A stretch of 64,000 nucleotides of DNA from Brevundimonas mediterranea (GCF_014196125.1 NZ_JACIDA010000001.1:1302001-1366000), one strand, 5' to 3'. Shown: positions 8,463-17,843, counted from the first letter of the stretch. The notes: generated by a model from the letters alone, not told the origin. Made by a program: numbers and translations.

Positions 8463-9368
8463 TTGGCCCGCCTATTCGACGCCTATGTCGTCGCCGACTG
8501 GACCGCCGCCGAAACCAAGAAACTCGGCGACACCTCGCTGTGGATCGGGGTGGCGAAGCGCGACGTGCGGTTCCGCCTCTATACCGAGACGCACAATGTC
8601 GCGACCCGGGCAGAGGGCGAGGCCCTGCTGGCCTCGATCCTGGCGGATCACAGAAAGCGCGGCGACCGGGTTCTGGTCGGTCTGGACTTCAATTTCGGCT
8701 ATCCGGTCGGCACGGCTGCGCGGCTTAAGCTGGACGGAACCCCTTGGAATTCCATGTGGAAGTTCATCGCGTCCAATGTCGTGGACAAGGCCGATAATAC
8801 GAACAACCGCTACCAGGTGGCGGCCAAGATGAACCGGCTGATGACGGACGAGGCCTGGCCGCTGTGGGGCGCGCCGGCGAAACAGGCGCAGCGCTGGCTG
8901 ACCACGACCAAGCCGCCGGTCGGCGCAGGCGCCGACATCCCCGAGTTCCGGGCGACCGAGAACGCGGCGCGCAATGGCAAGCTGCAGCCCAAGAGCGTGT
9001 GGCAGATGCACGGGGCGGGCGCCGTGGGCGGCCAGACCCTGGTGGGCATCCCGGCCGTGCGCAGGTTGTTGGAAAGTCTGGGATCTTCCGGCGCCGTCTG
9101 GCCGTTCGGCACCGGCTGGCGCGAACTGGCGCCCGAGGATGTCGAGCCCCTGTCGGCCCTGGTGGTCGAGGTCTGGCCCTCGATGTTCGACGGCAAACCC
9201 AATGAGGGCGAGTTCAAGGATCAGGCCCAGGTCCGTTCCACCGCCGAGGCCCTGGCGCGGATGGACGAGGCCGGCGACCTGGCCAAGGCCTTCGGCCCGC
9301 CCAAGGACGCAACGCCCGAGCTGATCGCCCAGGTCGAGCAGGAGGAAGGCTGGATTCTGGGGGTCTGA
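8463..9368 (+). CDS. Conserved protein of an uncertainly annotated family (predicted RNase H-like)
   Basis: A 301-residue protein. I chose the TTG at 8463 because a strong CGGGAGG lies just upstream and the conserved region begins at once (AYVVADW). Conserved-looking segments are LVGLDFNFGYPVG, NNRYQVAAKMN, a WQMHGAGAVGGQ stretch, WPFGTGW, and EFKDQAQVRSTAEAL. I recognise this as an alphaproteobacterial family that databases label inconsistently (cobalamin or molybdopterin related). The early acidic strand and GLDF motif resemble DUF429-type RNase H folds, which is inference. It ends at the bidirectional terminator. Confidence 0.7.
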   Translation: MARLFDAYVVADWTAAETKKLGDTSLWIGVAKRDVRFRLYTETHNVATRAEGEALLASILADHRKRGDRVLVGLDFNFGYPVGTAARLKLDGTPWNSMWKFIASNVVDKADNTNNRYQVAAKMNRLMTDEAWPLWGAPAKQAQRWLTTTKPPVGAGADIPEFRATENAARNGKLQPKSVWQMHGAGAVGGQTLVGIPAVRRLLESLGSSGAVWPFGTGWRELAPEDVEPLSALVVEVWPSMFDGKPNEGEFKDQAQVRSTAEALARMDEAGDLAKAFGPPKDATPELIAQVEQEEGWILGV

Positions 9369-9378
9369 ACCTGGAGAA

Positions 9379-9415
9379 AACCTCGACAAATTCTGGAGAA
9401 TTTGTCGAGGTTCTA
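9379..9415. terminator. Perfect bidirectional terminator
   Basis: A flawless 15-bp inverted repeat (9379-9393 and 9398-9412) with a TGGA loop sits between two convergent genes. It is flanked by AAAA on the left and TTCTAT on the right, giving short T tracts on both strands. Confidence 0.8.
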
Positions 9416-9419
9416 TCGG

Positions 9420-10598
9420 TCAGGACAGGCGGTCGCGGAACTCGGAATAGTCGAATTCGCGGACCAGTTTCAGCGCGTCGGTGTCGCTGTTCCACAGGGC
9501 GATCGCCGGCAGCGGCACCCCGTTGAAGGTGTTGGTCTTCACCATCGAATAGTGGGCCTGATCCAGGAAGGCGATGCGGGTTCCGGCGGTCGGCGCAGTG
9601 GCGAAGCCATAGTCCCCGATGATGTCGCCGGCCAGGCACGAAGGACCGCCCAGGCGATAGGTCACGCCCGCTTCGGCCTCGTTCAGCATGGCCGGGCGAT
9701 AGGGCGCCTCGATCACATCCGGCATGTGGCAGGTCGCCGATATGTCGGTGATGGCGACGTCCATGCCGTTGTGGAAGGTGTCCAGCACCTCGCCCACCAG
9801 GATGCCGGCGTCCAGGGCCACGGCCTCACCCGGCTCGATATAGACCTGCAGCCCGTGGGTCTCGCCCAGGCGGCGCAGGAAGGCGGCCAGGTCGTCGATC
9901 CGGTAGTCGGCGCGGGTGACATGGTGGCCGCCGCCGAGGTTGATCCACTTCAGATCCGGCAGCAGGGGCGCCAGCTTGGGCTCCACCGCCGCCCAGATCC
10001 GCTCCAGCGGCTCGAACCCCTGTTCGCACAGGGCGTGGATGTGCAGGCCGTCGACGCCGTTCAGGTGCTCCGGCTTCAGCTGCGACACCGGGAAGCCCAG
10101 GCGCGAGCCCAGCTGGCAGGGGTCGTATTTGGCGACCTCGGCCTCGGAATGCTCCGGGTTCAGCCGCAGGCCGATGTCGAACACCTGGCCCTCGGCGCGC
10201 GCGGCGGCGATCAGGTCGGCGAAGCGGGCGATCTGGTCCGGGGCGTTGAAGATGACCGTATCCGACAGACGCAGGATCTCGGGCAGATCGGCGGGCTTGT
10301 AGGCCGGGGAATAGGTGGTCAGGTGGCCGTCATAGAACTCCCGCGCCAGCCGCGCCTCCCACAGGCCCGAGGCGCAGACGCCGTCGAGGTATTCCCCGAC
10401 GACATGGGCCAGCGACCACATGGAGAAGGCCTTCAGGGCCAGCAGGACCCGAGCGTTGCCGCGCGTCCCGACGTCCTGAAGGACCGACAGGTTGCGACGC
10501 ACCGCGACCTCGTCCACCACGAAGGCGGGCGACGGGACGCGGTTCAGATCGAACCGGGCGAAGGCGCCCGGTCCGCCGGCCTGGGTCTGCATGACCAT
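9420..10598 (-). CDS. nspC: Carboxynorspermidine/carboxyspermidine decarboxylase
   Basis: A 392-residue PLP enzyme of the fold III (alanine racemase-like) decarboxylases. The PLP lysine is expected in LLALKAFSMW near residue 56; GLHIHALCEQ, NLGGGHHVT and YIEPGEAVALDAG are the phosphate and substrate-binding segments, and GPSCLAGD carries the conserved cysteine region. It decarboxylates carboxyspermidine or carboxynorspermidine to the free polyamine. It lies 10 bp downstream of the dehydrogenase that makes its substrate, so the pair forms the complete alternative spermidine branch. Confidence 0.92.
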   Translation of the reverse strand: MVMQTQAGGPGAFARFDLNRVPSPAFVVDEVAVRRNLSVLQDVGTRGNARVLLALKAFSMWSLAHVVGEYLDGVCASGLWEARLAREFYDGHLTTYSPAYKPADLPEILRLSDTVIFNAPDQIARFADLIAAARAEGQVFDIGLRLNPEHSEAEVAKYDPCQLGSRLGFPVSQLKPEHLNGVDGLHIHALCEQGFEPLERIWAAVEPKLAPLLPDLKWINLGGGHHVTRADYRIDDLAAFLRRLGETHGLQVYIEPGEAVALDAGILVGEVLDTFHNGMDVAITDISATCHMPDVIEAPYRPAMLNEAEAGVTYRLGGPSCLAGDIIGDYGFATAPTAGTRIAFLDQAHYSMVKTNTFNGVPLPAIALWNSDTDALKLVREFDYSEFRDRLS

Positions 10599-10608
10599 GG
10601 GCGTATCC

Positions 10609-11814
10609 TCAGAAGTCCAGCGGAGCGGACAGTTCCTCGACCGTCCACGGCAGGCCGTGCTTGTTCAGCATGTCCATAAAGGGATCGGGATTCAGTTGTT
10701 CAATGTTGAACACCCCCTCGCCCTTCCACTGGCCGGTCAGCATCAGGGCCGCGCCGATCATCGCGGGGACGCCCGTGGTGTAGCTGACGGCCTGGTTGCC
10801 GGTCTCGGCATAGGCTTCCTGGTGGTCGCAGATGTTCTTGACGTAGACCGTCTTGGCCGCGCCGTCCTTCTGACCGGTGGCGATGGTGCCGATATTGGTC
10901 TTGCCCTTGGTGATCGGTCCCAGAGACGAGGGTTCCGGCAGCAGGGCCTTCAGGAACTCGATCGGGATGATCTCGCGGCCCTGGAACATCATCGGCTCGA
11001 TCGAGGTCATGCCGATGTTCTCGAGCACTTCCAGATGCTTGAGATAGGAGTCGCCGAAGGTCATCCAGAAGCGGATGCGCTTGATTTCCGGATAGAATTT
11101 GGCCAGCGATTCCAGTTCCTCATGATACATGAGGTACATGTTCTTGGGCCCCACGCCCTCGAAGTCGAAGGTCTGTTTGCGGCTCAGGGCCGGACCCTCG
11201 ACCCACTGGCCGTCGGCCCAGTGACGCGACGGGGCGGTGACTTCGCGCAGATTGATCTCGGGGTTGAAATTGGTCGCGAACGGCAGGCCGGTGTCGCCGC
11301 CGTTGCAGTCCAGGATGTCGAGCGTCTCGATCGAATCCAGCAGGTGCTTCTTCGTATAGGTGGTGAAGACCGAGGTCACGCCGGGGTCGAAGCCCGAGCC
11401 CAGCAGGGCCATCAGACCGGCGGCCTTGAAGCGGTCCTGATAGGCCCACTGCCACTTGTATTCGAACTTGGCCTCGTCGCGCGGCTCGTAGTTGGCGGTG
11501 TCGAGGTAGTTCACGCCCGCGGCCAGGCAGGCGTCCATGATGGCCAGGTCCTGGTACGGCAGGGCCAGGTTGACGACCAAGGCCGGTTTGACCGCCTGGA
11601 TCAGGGCCGTGGTCGCCGCTACGTCGTCGGCGTCGATCGCCGCCGTGTCGATGGTCACGCCAAAGCGCGACTTGACGGATTCGGCAATGGCGTCGCACTT
11701 GGACTTGGTGCGGCTCGCCAGAGTGATGTGCGAGAAGATGTCCGCATTCATCGCCATCTTGTGGACGGCGACCGAACTGACGCCGCCGGCGCCAATGACC
11801 AGCACCCTGCTCAT
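10609..11814 (-). CDS. Carboxynorspermidine/carboxyspermidine dehydrogenase (saccharopine dehydrogenase family)
   Basis: A 401-residue reductase. The N terminus has a Rossmann motif (VLVIGAGGVSSVAVHKMA). The rest matches the Lys1-like saccharopine dehydrogenase family members that condense aspartate semialdehyde with putrescine or diaminopropane. Neighbouring nspC supports this role strongly over lysine metabolism. The ATG at 11814 is followed directly by the dinucleotide-binding fold. A short 7-bp hairpin (11856-11872) lies in its leader. Confidence 0.9.
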   Translation of the reverse strand: MSRVLVIGAGGVSSVAVHKMAMNADIFSHITLASRTKSKCDAIAESVKSRFGVTIDTAAIDADDVAATTALIQAVKPALVVNLALPYQDLAIMDACLAAGVNYLDTANYEPRDEAKFEYKWQWAYQDRFKAAGLMALLGSGFDPGVTSVFTTYTKKHLLDSIETLDILDCNGGDTGLPFATNFNPEINLREVTAPSRHWADGQWVEGPALSRKQTFDFEGVGPKNMYLMYHEELESLAKFYPEIKRIRFWMTFGDSYLKHLEVLENIGMTSIEPMMFQGREIIPIEFLKALLPEPSSLGPITKGKTNIGTIATGQKDGAAKTVYVKNICDHQEAYAETGNQAVSYTTGVPAMIGAALMLTGQWKGEGVFNIEQLNPDPFMDMLNKHGLPWTVEELSAPLDF

Positions 11815-12124
11815 GTGTGCTTCTCCTGAAGACTGAAATGCTCTGGCGACATCGCCGCCCTTATAAAGGGCGGGGCTCTTAGCACGATGATGACAGGACC
11901 GCTAATGTGGGGAAATTGATGTCGAGGCCGTCTCCCCCGGACGAAGCCGCCGCCGCGCCCGCATCGTCTGCCTGGAGTTCTCCATTGCAGTCACCGGGCA
12001 AGCAGTTTGGCATACAGAAAGTGAATCTGGAGCGAGCTAGATGCGCTCAGATAAGCCAACGCTATTTATATAATCAGCTAAAAATATATTCCTAAAGAAA
12101 GGATGTTAGGCAACCAGCTCGATA
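11815..12124. other. Intergenic region marking the left edge of an AT-richer island
   Basis: No convincing gene lies here. A 7-bp inverted repeat (CGCCCTT / AAGGGCG, 11856-11872) sits in the leader of the leftward polyamine dehydrogenase gene. Composition shifts from GC-rich to clearly AT-rich near 12005-12010, where TTTATATAATCAGC-like sequence begins. A 62-codon rightward open frame at 11907-12095 crosses this shift and has no ribosome site or recognisable content. Confidence 0.5.
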
Positions 12125-12814
12125 TCAAAGATAGATTAGCAAACCCATATCGGATATGGCTTCACCTTCCTCGAGTATGCGCACCGAATCTCTCCCTATG
12201 CCGCCTTGAGTCATAAGTTGATCACGCAATGCTTGGCCTGATAAAGGGACTCGAATTGATTTATTCAATTTTTCAAGTACCTCAAGCCCGATTTGTCGGC
12301 ACGCTTCGAACGAGGCTACCTCACGACCATTGATCAGGGCAGCCACGCCCGCAATCTCAGATTGCTTCTCAAGGATGTCGGAGTCGAATTGGGGCGCGCC
12401 GACGCGAGTGGAGTGAGCGATTAATACGGTCCGTAATGCCCAGAAGAACCGACGGCGAACGGCAAAGTTGGCTCCCCAATCCTTATCAAGCAGAAGCCTC
12501 ATGACTAGGGCGCCGAGTGTTACCTCGTCCTCATAGTTCGACTTAGCAACGAATAGACCGCGCAAGCGACCGAGGAAGTCGTCGGAGTCCTCCAGTGCCA
12601 ACCCTTCAAAAGCGACATGGTAGGAAAATAGCGTCCCAGCCCTAGCGCTCTTCTCAAGCCAGCTCTGCGGGTAGCGGTGAAGGCTTACGCCTTGTGTAGC
12701 GGTGGGTGCGAGTAGCTCGTTGTCGGGCAACGCCAGCAAAAGGTCGACGTCAGAGTCCGTCCGAGCCTCGCCGCGCGCCCTGCTACCGTAAAGGAGGAGC
12801 ACTGGACCTGTCAT
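12125..12814 (-). CDS. Minimal nucleotidyltransferase-domain protein with helical C-terminal domain
   Basis: The 229-residue product begins with a pol-beta-type nucleotidyltransferase motif: GS at residues 10-11, ten residues, then DVD (GSx10DxD), as in MNT and related enzymes. A helical C-terminal domain follows and contains RTVLIAH, which fits the Rx4-6H pattern of HEPN domains. The start at 12814 overlaps the upstream gene's stop (ATGA); a longer frame would intrude 100 bp into that gene. Codon use is AT-richer than the neighbours. MNT proteins usually AMPylate HEPN toxins, so a built-in HEPN-like domain is an interesting but unproven reading. Confidence 0.75.
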   Translation of the reverse strand: MTGPVLLLYGSRARGEARTDSDVDLLLALPDNELLAPTATQGVSLHRYPQSWLEKSARAGTLFSYHVAFEGLALEDSDDFLGRLRGLFVAKSNYEDEVTLGALVMRLLLDKDWGANFAVRRRFFWALRTVLIAHSTRVGAPQFDSDILEKQSEIAGVAALINGREVASFEACRQIGLEVLEKLNKSIRVPLSGQALRDQLMTQGGIGRDSVRILEEGEAISDMGLLIYL

Positions 12815-13944
12815 CGCGTTCGAGAAAGTTTGGAGATCAGTGTAGCGAAGAACACTGTGTAGAGCGTCACGGCTAGGATTGCATGGATATCTTGCAGCAA
12901 CGTGAGAGGCCACTGACCAACGCTATTGTGATTTGTGAAACCTATTAGCAGGGTGATGTCGAAACTCTTTTGCCATGGATGATCGATTTCCGGCGTAAAA
13001 GGCACCAGCGCATAGATTGCGCCGAAAATGGCGAAGATCGCGCCGAAGAGGAGGCTGGGACGGCTCACCGACTCGCCCCAGTTATTGGTCCAACCCAGCA
13101 ACCATATAAGGGCTAGGTTTAGCCCATGGAGGGGTAGCTGCGAGATCGCCTTCAATTTGCGAGCCTTCTGAGAAAAGCGGAGGTGATACCAGTCCTCGTA
13201 AAGCCGAGCCCGATTGCGCTGAAGCTCGTGTAGTTCGACCGTGCGGAAATAGACGTGCTCATCGCCGACCATGGCGTGGCTCAGCATGATCGAACGCAGA
13301 ACATGCGCCCGTGTGCCGGCCAATCGGTACCATTGATGACAAGCGTGCTCCTTTTCAGCAGCCTTCGCCGGATCAAGGCCGCTAAACATTGCAGCTGTTA
13401 GTTGACCTGGGTTTTCAATGAAGGTGCGCGTCAGGTCTGTTTTGTTGCCTGAGACACCGACGCGGTCCCATTTGCAGCCGCGAAACTCACACTTTTCAAA
13501 AGATGTCAGCGCTAGTGAGCTAGCGATAAACGAGCAGTTTTTGAAGTGGGCGCTATTCCAAGATGAGTAAGCGAAATCGCAGCCGATAAATTTGCAGTTG
13601 TCGAATATCACAATGGAGGTTACATGGAATCGTCCCTGAAAATCACATTCTGTAAATGTGACGTCCTTTATCTTGTGCGTTTGGCCCGCTTGAATTTTCT
13701 TTACTAGTTTTTCGCCGGCCATGAACTGGCGCGTTGGGCTGGGATCACTATCAAAATCCCAGTTATGGGGCTCGCTCGAAACTGTGACTTCGGGTCCGTA
13801 GATCGGCTCCCAATAGTTTGTTTCCCGGCGGTCGCCGATGTGGTGGTCCGCGAATGCACCGTTCGCAGCAAGAGAAGAACCCATTGCCTCAACCCGTAGC
13901 GGACCGGTGCAGCGGAAAAGGCGGATCAATTTCGTCAGCACCAC
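12811..13944 (-). CDS. Pentapeptide-repeat-like protein with C-terminal 2TM channel-like domain
   Basis: A 377-residue protein from a GTG at 13944 (a later ATG at 13884 is possible). Residues about 90-165 show repeated F-x-x-C-x-F units (CDFQG, CKFIGCDF, CSFIASS, CEFRGCKW), a pentapeptide-repeat pattern. A helical linker follows, then membrane segments near 268-282, 297-316 and 349-371. Between the last two is SFDITLLIGFTNHN, positioned like a pore loop of two-TM ion channels but without a TVGYG filter. It overlaps the nucleotidyltransferase gene by 4 bp. GC content is well below the window average, suggesting transfer. A membrane effector is a reasonable guess, not shown. Confidence 0.7.
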   Translation of the reverse strand: MVLTKLIRLFRCTGPLRVEAMGSSLAANGAFADHHIGDRRETNYWEPIYGPEVTVSSEPHNWDFDSDPSPTRQFMAGEKLVKKIQAGQTHKIKDVTFTECDFQGRFHVTSIVIFDNCKFIGCDFAYSSWNSAHFKNCSFIASSLALTSFEKCEFRGCKWDRVGVSGNKTDLTRTFIENPGQLTAAMFSGLDPAKAAEKEHACHQWYRLAGTRAHVLRSIMLSHAMVGDEHVYFRTVELHELQRNRARLYEDWYHLRFSQKARKLKAISQLPLHGLNLALIWLLGWTNNWGESVSRPSLLFGAIFAIFGAIYALVPFTPEIDHPWQKSFDITLLIGFTNHNSVGQWPLTLLQDIHAILAVTLYTVFFATLISKLSRTR

Positions 13945-14066
13945 TGCCTTACCCTGTATGTCAGGAACAGTCGTAGTCTAGTGCCCGTCTTGGGTCGATG
14001 GTGGCCGACAGCAGACGTTCGTAACTTCGCTTTTGATTCAAGCCGCCAGAGCCGGCGCCAAAGCCC

Positions 14067-15764
14067 CTACCCGATCAACGCCCGCGCCGCCGCCCGCGCC
14101 TCATCCGTAATCTCCGCCCCCGACAGCATCCGCGCGATCTCTTCCTGACGTCGCGCGTCGTCCAGGGCGACGACGGTGGTGGTGGTCGTGCCCTCGTGGT
14201 CGGCCTTCATCACCTTCCAGTGGGCGTGGCCGCGGGCGGCGACCTGGGGGCTGTGGGTGACGACCAGGACCTGGGCGCCGGTGGACAGACGTTTCAGGCG
14301 CGAGCCGACGGCCTCGGCCACGGCGCCGCCGACGCCCTGGTCCACCTCGTCGAAGATCATGACCGGCTGGCGCATGTCCTCGCGGCTGGCCAGGGCGGCC
14401 TTCATGGCCAGGGCGAACCGAGCCAGTTCGCCCCCTGACGCAATGGCGTCCAGCGGGCCGAAATCGGTTCCGGCGTTGGTGGCGATCTGGAACCGCACGG
14501 TCTCGACCCCATCGGGCCCGCGCCGGCCCTCGATCGGCTCCAGGGCGACGCGGAACCGGGCGCGCTCCAGCTTCAGCGGGCCCAGTTCGCCCATGACGGC
14601 GGCGGTCAGGCGGTCGGCCGCCGCCTCGCGCGCCGAGGTCAGGAAGGTGGCGGCCAGGTCGTAGGATTCGGCGGCCTCAGCGGCTTCGCGGCCGGCGTTG
14701 GCCAGGGCCTCCTCGCCGTCCTCGATCAGGCGCAACTGCTCGCGCAGGCGGATGCGCAGCGACGGCAGGGCGTCGACCGTGGTGTTCAGCTTGCGGGCGG
14801 CGGCGCGCAGGGCGAACAGCCGTTCCTCGGCCTTGTCCAGGCGGCCCGGCTCATAGTCGAAGGCGTCGGCGGCGGCGTCCACGGCGGCGACCGCCTCGGC
14901 CGCCTCGACCATGGTGCGGTCGATGGCCTCGACAGCGGCGGACAGTTTGACGATGACCGGATGGTCGCCCTCGGCCCCCGCCTGGCCGGCGCGCTGGCGG
15001 GCGTGTTCGACGGCGCGCAGGGCGGCGCCCAGTTTCTGGCTCAGCTTGTCGCCACCCAGCTGGGTGCGGGCGTCGGCCAGGTCGGCGATGGCTTTTTCGG
15101 CGGCGCCCAGCAGGGCCCGTTCGCCGGCCAGTTCCGTCTCCTCGTCGGCGCGGGGATCCAGGGCGTCCAGTTCGGACAGGTTCAGGCTGATCTCGTCCAG
15201 ACGCGCGGCGGCGTCGGCGGCCTGGGCCTTCAGCTCGGCCAGTTTCGCCTCGGCGGCCTTCAGCTTGGTCGAGGCGGCGGCGACGGCCTGGAGCTGGGGC
15301 TGGAGGCCGCCATAGGCGTCCAGCAGGCCCCGGTGGGTGCGCCAGTCCAGCAGGCCGACGGTCTCATGCTGGCCGTGGACCTCGACCAGGGCGGCGCCGA
15401 TCTCGCGCAGGGCCGTGACCCCGGCGGGCTGGTCGTTGACATAGGCCCGGCTGCGGCCGTCGGCGTTCAGCACACGGCGCAGGATCAGGTCCTCGCCCGG
15501 CTGGACCTCGAATCCCTTTTCGGCGATCAGGGCCAGCAGGTCCGGGTCGTCCGGGGCGCTGAAAATAGCCGTGGCCACGGCTTGTTTGGCGCCATGACGC
15601 ACTAGGCCTGCGTCGCCGCGACCGCCCAGGGCAAGACCGAGGGCGTCCAGAATGATCGACTTGCCCGCCCCCGTCTCGCCCGTCAGCACGGTCAGGCCGG
15701 TCTCGACGTCGAGATCCAGCACGTCGACCAGGACGACGTCGCGGATGGAAAGGGCGGTCAGCAT
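14067..15764 (-). CDS. recN: DNA repair protein RecN
   Basis: A 565-residue SMC-like ATPase of recombinational double-strand break repair. The Walker A motif TGETGAGKS lies near residues 28-36, the central 300 residues form a long coiled coil rich in Ala/Glu/Leu, and the C-terminal half has the ABC signature region (ASGGELARF), the Walker B stretch PVMIFDEVDQGVGG and the HSPQVAA H-loop. Length is normal. It is 97 bp downstream of bamD on the same strand, the usual alphaproteobacterial neighbour order. Confidence 0.96.
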   Translation of the reverse strand: MLTALSIRDVVLVDVLDLDVETGLTVLTGETGAGKSIILDALGLALGGRGDAGLVRHGAKQAVATAIFSAPDDPDLLALIAEKGFEVQPGEDLILRRVLNADGRSRAYVNDQPAGVTALREIGAALVEVHGQHETVGLLDWRTHRGLLDAYGGLQPQLQAVAAASTKLKAAEAKLAELKAQAADAAARLDEISLNLSELDALDPRADEETELAGERALLGAAEKAIADLADARTQLGGDKLSQKLGAALRAVEHARQRAGQAGAEGDHPVIVKLSAAVEAIDRTMVEAAEAVAAVDAAADAFDYEPGRLDKAEERLFALRAAARKLNTTVDALPSLRIRLREQLRLIEDGEEALANAGREAAEAAESYDLAATFLTSAREAAADRLTAAVMGELGPLKLERARFRVALEPIEGRRGPDGVETVRFQIATNAGTDFGPLDAIASGGELARFALAMKAALASREDMRQPVMIFDEVDQGVGGAVAEAVGSRLKRLSTGAQVLVVTHSPQVAARGHAHWKVMKADHEGTTTTTVVALDDARRQEEIARMLSGAEITDEARAAARALIG

Positions 15765-15861
15765 GGCAGGTGGTCGCCGGTGGAACGAATCAGGATCACG
15801 CCGACAGAATCGGGAGATGTGCTGAAATGCACAAGGCTTTCCGCCGACAGTCTTTGGCGGG

Positions 15862-16716
15862 TCAGCCGGGGATGATCCGCTGCAGCCAGGATTCGCGCTT
15901 GGCCTCGGGGGCCTTGTCCGGGGTCTGGCCGTTTTCGGTCAGCAGGGCGTAGGCCTCGGCGTACCAGGGGCTGCCGGGGAAGTTGTAGCCCAGGACGGCG
16001 CCGTTGCGGGTCGCCTCTTCCTTCAGGCCCAGCTGCAGATTGACCTCGACCAGGCGGTACAGGGCCTCGGGCGTGTGGGAGGTGCGCTGGAACTCGGGGT
16101 TGGCGATGACGGCCTTGTAGCGGTTCAGGGCCGCCAGCGGCTGGTTGGCGCGCTGGTAATAACGGCCGATGTTCATTTCCTTGCCGGCCAGCTGGTCGTT
16201 GACCATGTCGATCTTGACGGCGGCGTCGCTGGCGTAGGGCGTGCCCGGATAGCGGCGGGCGACGTCCTTCAGACCGGCCAGGGCGGCGTTGGCGTAGCCC
16301 TGGTCGCGGCCCACGTCGGTGATCTGTTCGAAGTTGCAAACCGCCTTCATGTAGAAGGCGTAGACGGCCGAGGGATTGCCCGGGAACAGGGCGATGAACC
16401 GGTCGGCGGCGGCGATGGCGTCCGCGTAATTATTGTTCTGATAGAAGGCGTAGACCTGCATCAGGATCGAGCGACGCGCCCAGTCCGAATAGGGGTGCTG
16501 GCGTTCCACCTCCTGAAAATAGTCGACGGCGTCGGCCCAACGCTTCTGTTCCAGGCGCTGATAACCGGTGTTGTACAGCGCCTCGACCGGCCGCTCTTCA
16601 TAAGCCAGCTTGGGGCGTGCATTGCCGGCGCAGCCCGCAATTGTCATTGCGGCGGCGGCCGCGGCCATCAGCACCAGGCCGGAACGGATCTTGGAAACGG
16701 ACAAGGATGACCCCAT
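15862..16716 (-). CDS. bamD: Outer membrane assembly lipoprotein BamD
   Basis: A 284-residue lipoprotein; the signal sequence ends in an IAGC lipobox with the acylated cysteine at residue 29. The mature part is a run of TPR-like helices (ALYNTGYQRLEQKRWADAV, YFQEVERQHPYSDWA) typical of BamD/ComL, the essential helper of BamA in outer-membrane protein folding. I chose ATG 16716 because it gives a standard lipoprotein signal; the frame extends upstream but adds an arginine-rich non-signal sequence. It diverges from prs. Confidence 0.93.
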   Translation of the reverse strand: MGSSLSVSKIRSGLVLMAAAAAAMTIAGCAGNARPKLAYEERPVEALYNTGYQRLEQKRWADAVDYFQEVERQHPYSDWARRSILMQVYAFYQNNNYADAIAAADRFIALFPGNPSAVYAFYMKAVCNFEQITDVGRDQGYANAALAGLKDVARRYPGTPYASDAAVKIDMVNDQLAGKEMNIGRYYQRANQPLAALNRYKAVIANPEFQRTSHTPEALYRLVEVNLQLGLKEEATRNGAVLGYNFPGSPWYAEAYALLTENGQTPDKAPEAKRESWLQRIIPG

Positions 16717-16907
16717 GACGAGCGAAGACAGGCCCTCGGCCTGGCTCCGGAAACGAACGCGGCGTTCTCTAGCACCCGCAACCGGACCGCGCCATGCCGA
16801 CGAAAACTCTCCGCACACGACTTGCCCTGCCCGGCACCGCTGGTAAAGAGCGCGCCAACCGACCGCCGTTCATGGGGGTCGGATGACGGCGAAAGGATGA
16901 CCAGCCG

Positions 16908-17843
16908 ATGAAGCTGCTCTCAGGCAACTCCAACCGCGGCCTCTCTCAGGCTATCGCCGCCCATCTGGACGCCCCTTTGACCAAGGCCCAAGTCAAGCGG
17001 TTCGCCGACAACGAGGTCTTCGCCGTCATCGAAGAAAACGTGCGCGGCGAGGACGTCTTCATCCTTCAGTCGACCAGCTATCCGGCCAACGACAATCTGA
17101 TGGAGCTGCTGATCATCACGGACGCGCTGGTGCGCGCCTCCGCCCGTCGAATTACGGCCGTCATGCCCTATTTCGGCTACGCCCGTCAGGACCGTAAAAC
17201 CGGCGGCCGCACGCCCATCTCGGCCAAGCTGGTGGCCAATCTGATCACCCGCGCCGGCGCCGACCGGGTGCTGACCATGGATCTGCACGCCGGCCAGATT
17301 CAGGGCTTTTTCGATATTCCGACCGACAATCTGGTGGCCACGCCGGTCCTGGCCCAGGACATCCGCGAGAATTATGCGCGCGGCGACGACCTGATGATCG
17401 TCTCGCCCGACGTGGGGGGCGTGGTGCGCGCCCGCTCGCTGGCCAGCCGCCTGAACGCCGACCTCGCCATCGTCGACAAGCGTCGCCCCAAGGCAGGCGA
17501 GAGCGAAGTCATGAACATCATCGGCGACGTCGAGGGCCGAAGCTGCATCCTGTTCGACGACATCGTCGATTCGGGCGGCACTCTGGTGAATGCGGCCAAG
17601 GCTTTGATCGCTCAGGGCGCGACCGAGGTCTCGGCCTATATCAGCCACGGCGTCCTGTCCGGCCCCGCCGTGCAACGCATCACCGACGGGCCGCTGAAGG
17701 AGCTGGTGATCACCGACTCCATCGAACAACCCGATGAAGTCCTGAAGTGCCCGAAAATCCGCAGGGTTTCCGTCGCTCCGCTTATCGGTGAAGCTATCCG
17801 TCGGATCGCCAACGAAGAATCTGTGTCAAAGTTGTTCGATTAA
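16908..17843 (+). CDS. prs: Ribose-phosphate pyrophosphokinase
   Basis: A 311-residue PRPP synthetase, making phosphoribosyl pyrophosphate from ribose 5-phosphate and ATP for nucleotide, histidine and tryptophan synthesis. Visible motifs are the N-terminal [18 protein letters not shown], the signature [14 protein letters not shown] near residue 127, KRRPKAGE and the PRPP-binding DDIVDSGGT near 220. The ATG is preceded by AAGGATG. Length fits class I enzymes. Confidence 0.96.
   Translation: MKLLSGNSNRGLSQAIAAHLDAPLTKAQVKRFADNEVFAVIEENVRGEDVFILQSTSYPANDNLMELLIITDALVRASARRITAVMPYFGYARQDRKTGGRTPISAKLVANLITRAGADRVLTMDLHAGQIQGFFDIPTDNLVATPVLAQDIRENYARGDDLMIVSPDVGGVVRARSLASRLNADLAIVDKRRPKAGESEVMNIIGDVEGRSCILFDDIVDSGGTLVNAAKALIAQGATEVSAYISHGVLSGPAVQRITDGPLKELVITDSIEQPDEVLKCPKIRRVSVAPLIGEAIRRIANEESVSKLFD

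Noticed and set aside
11907..12095. Possible 62-residue gene in the gap at the island edge
   Set aside because: No ribosome site or recognisable sequence, and it spans the abrupt composition change.
12815..12913. Longer nucleotidyltransferase N terminus
   Set aside because: It would overlap the upstream membrane gene by about 100 bp, whereas the start at 12814 gives a clean ATGA overlap directly before the conserved fold.
13945..14066. Attachment site or IS remnant at the right edge of the AT-rich island
   Set aside because: I could not find a matching repeat at the left edge (near 12010) or any integrase or transposase.
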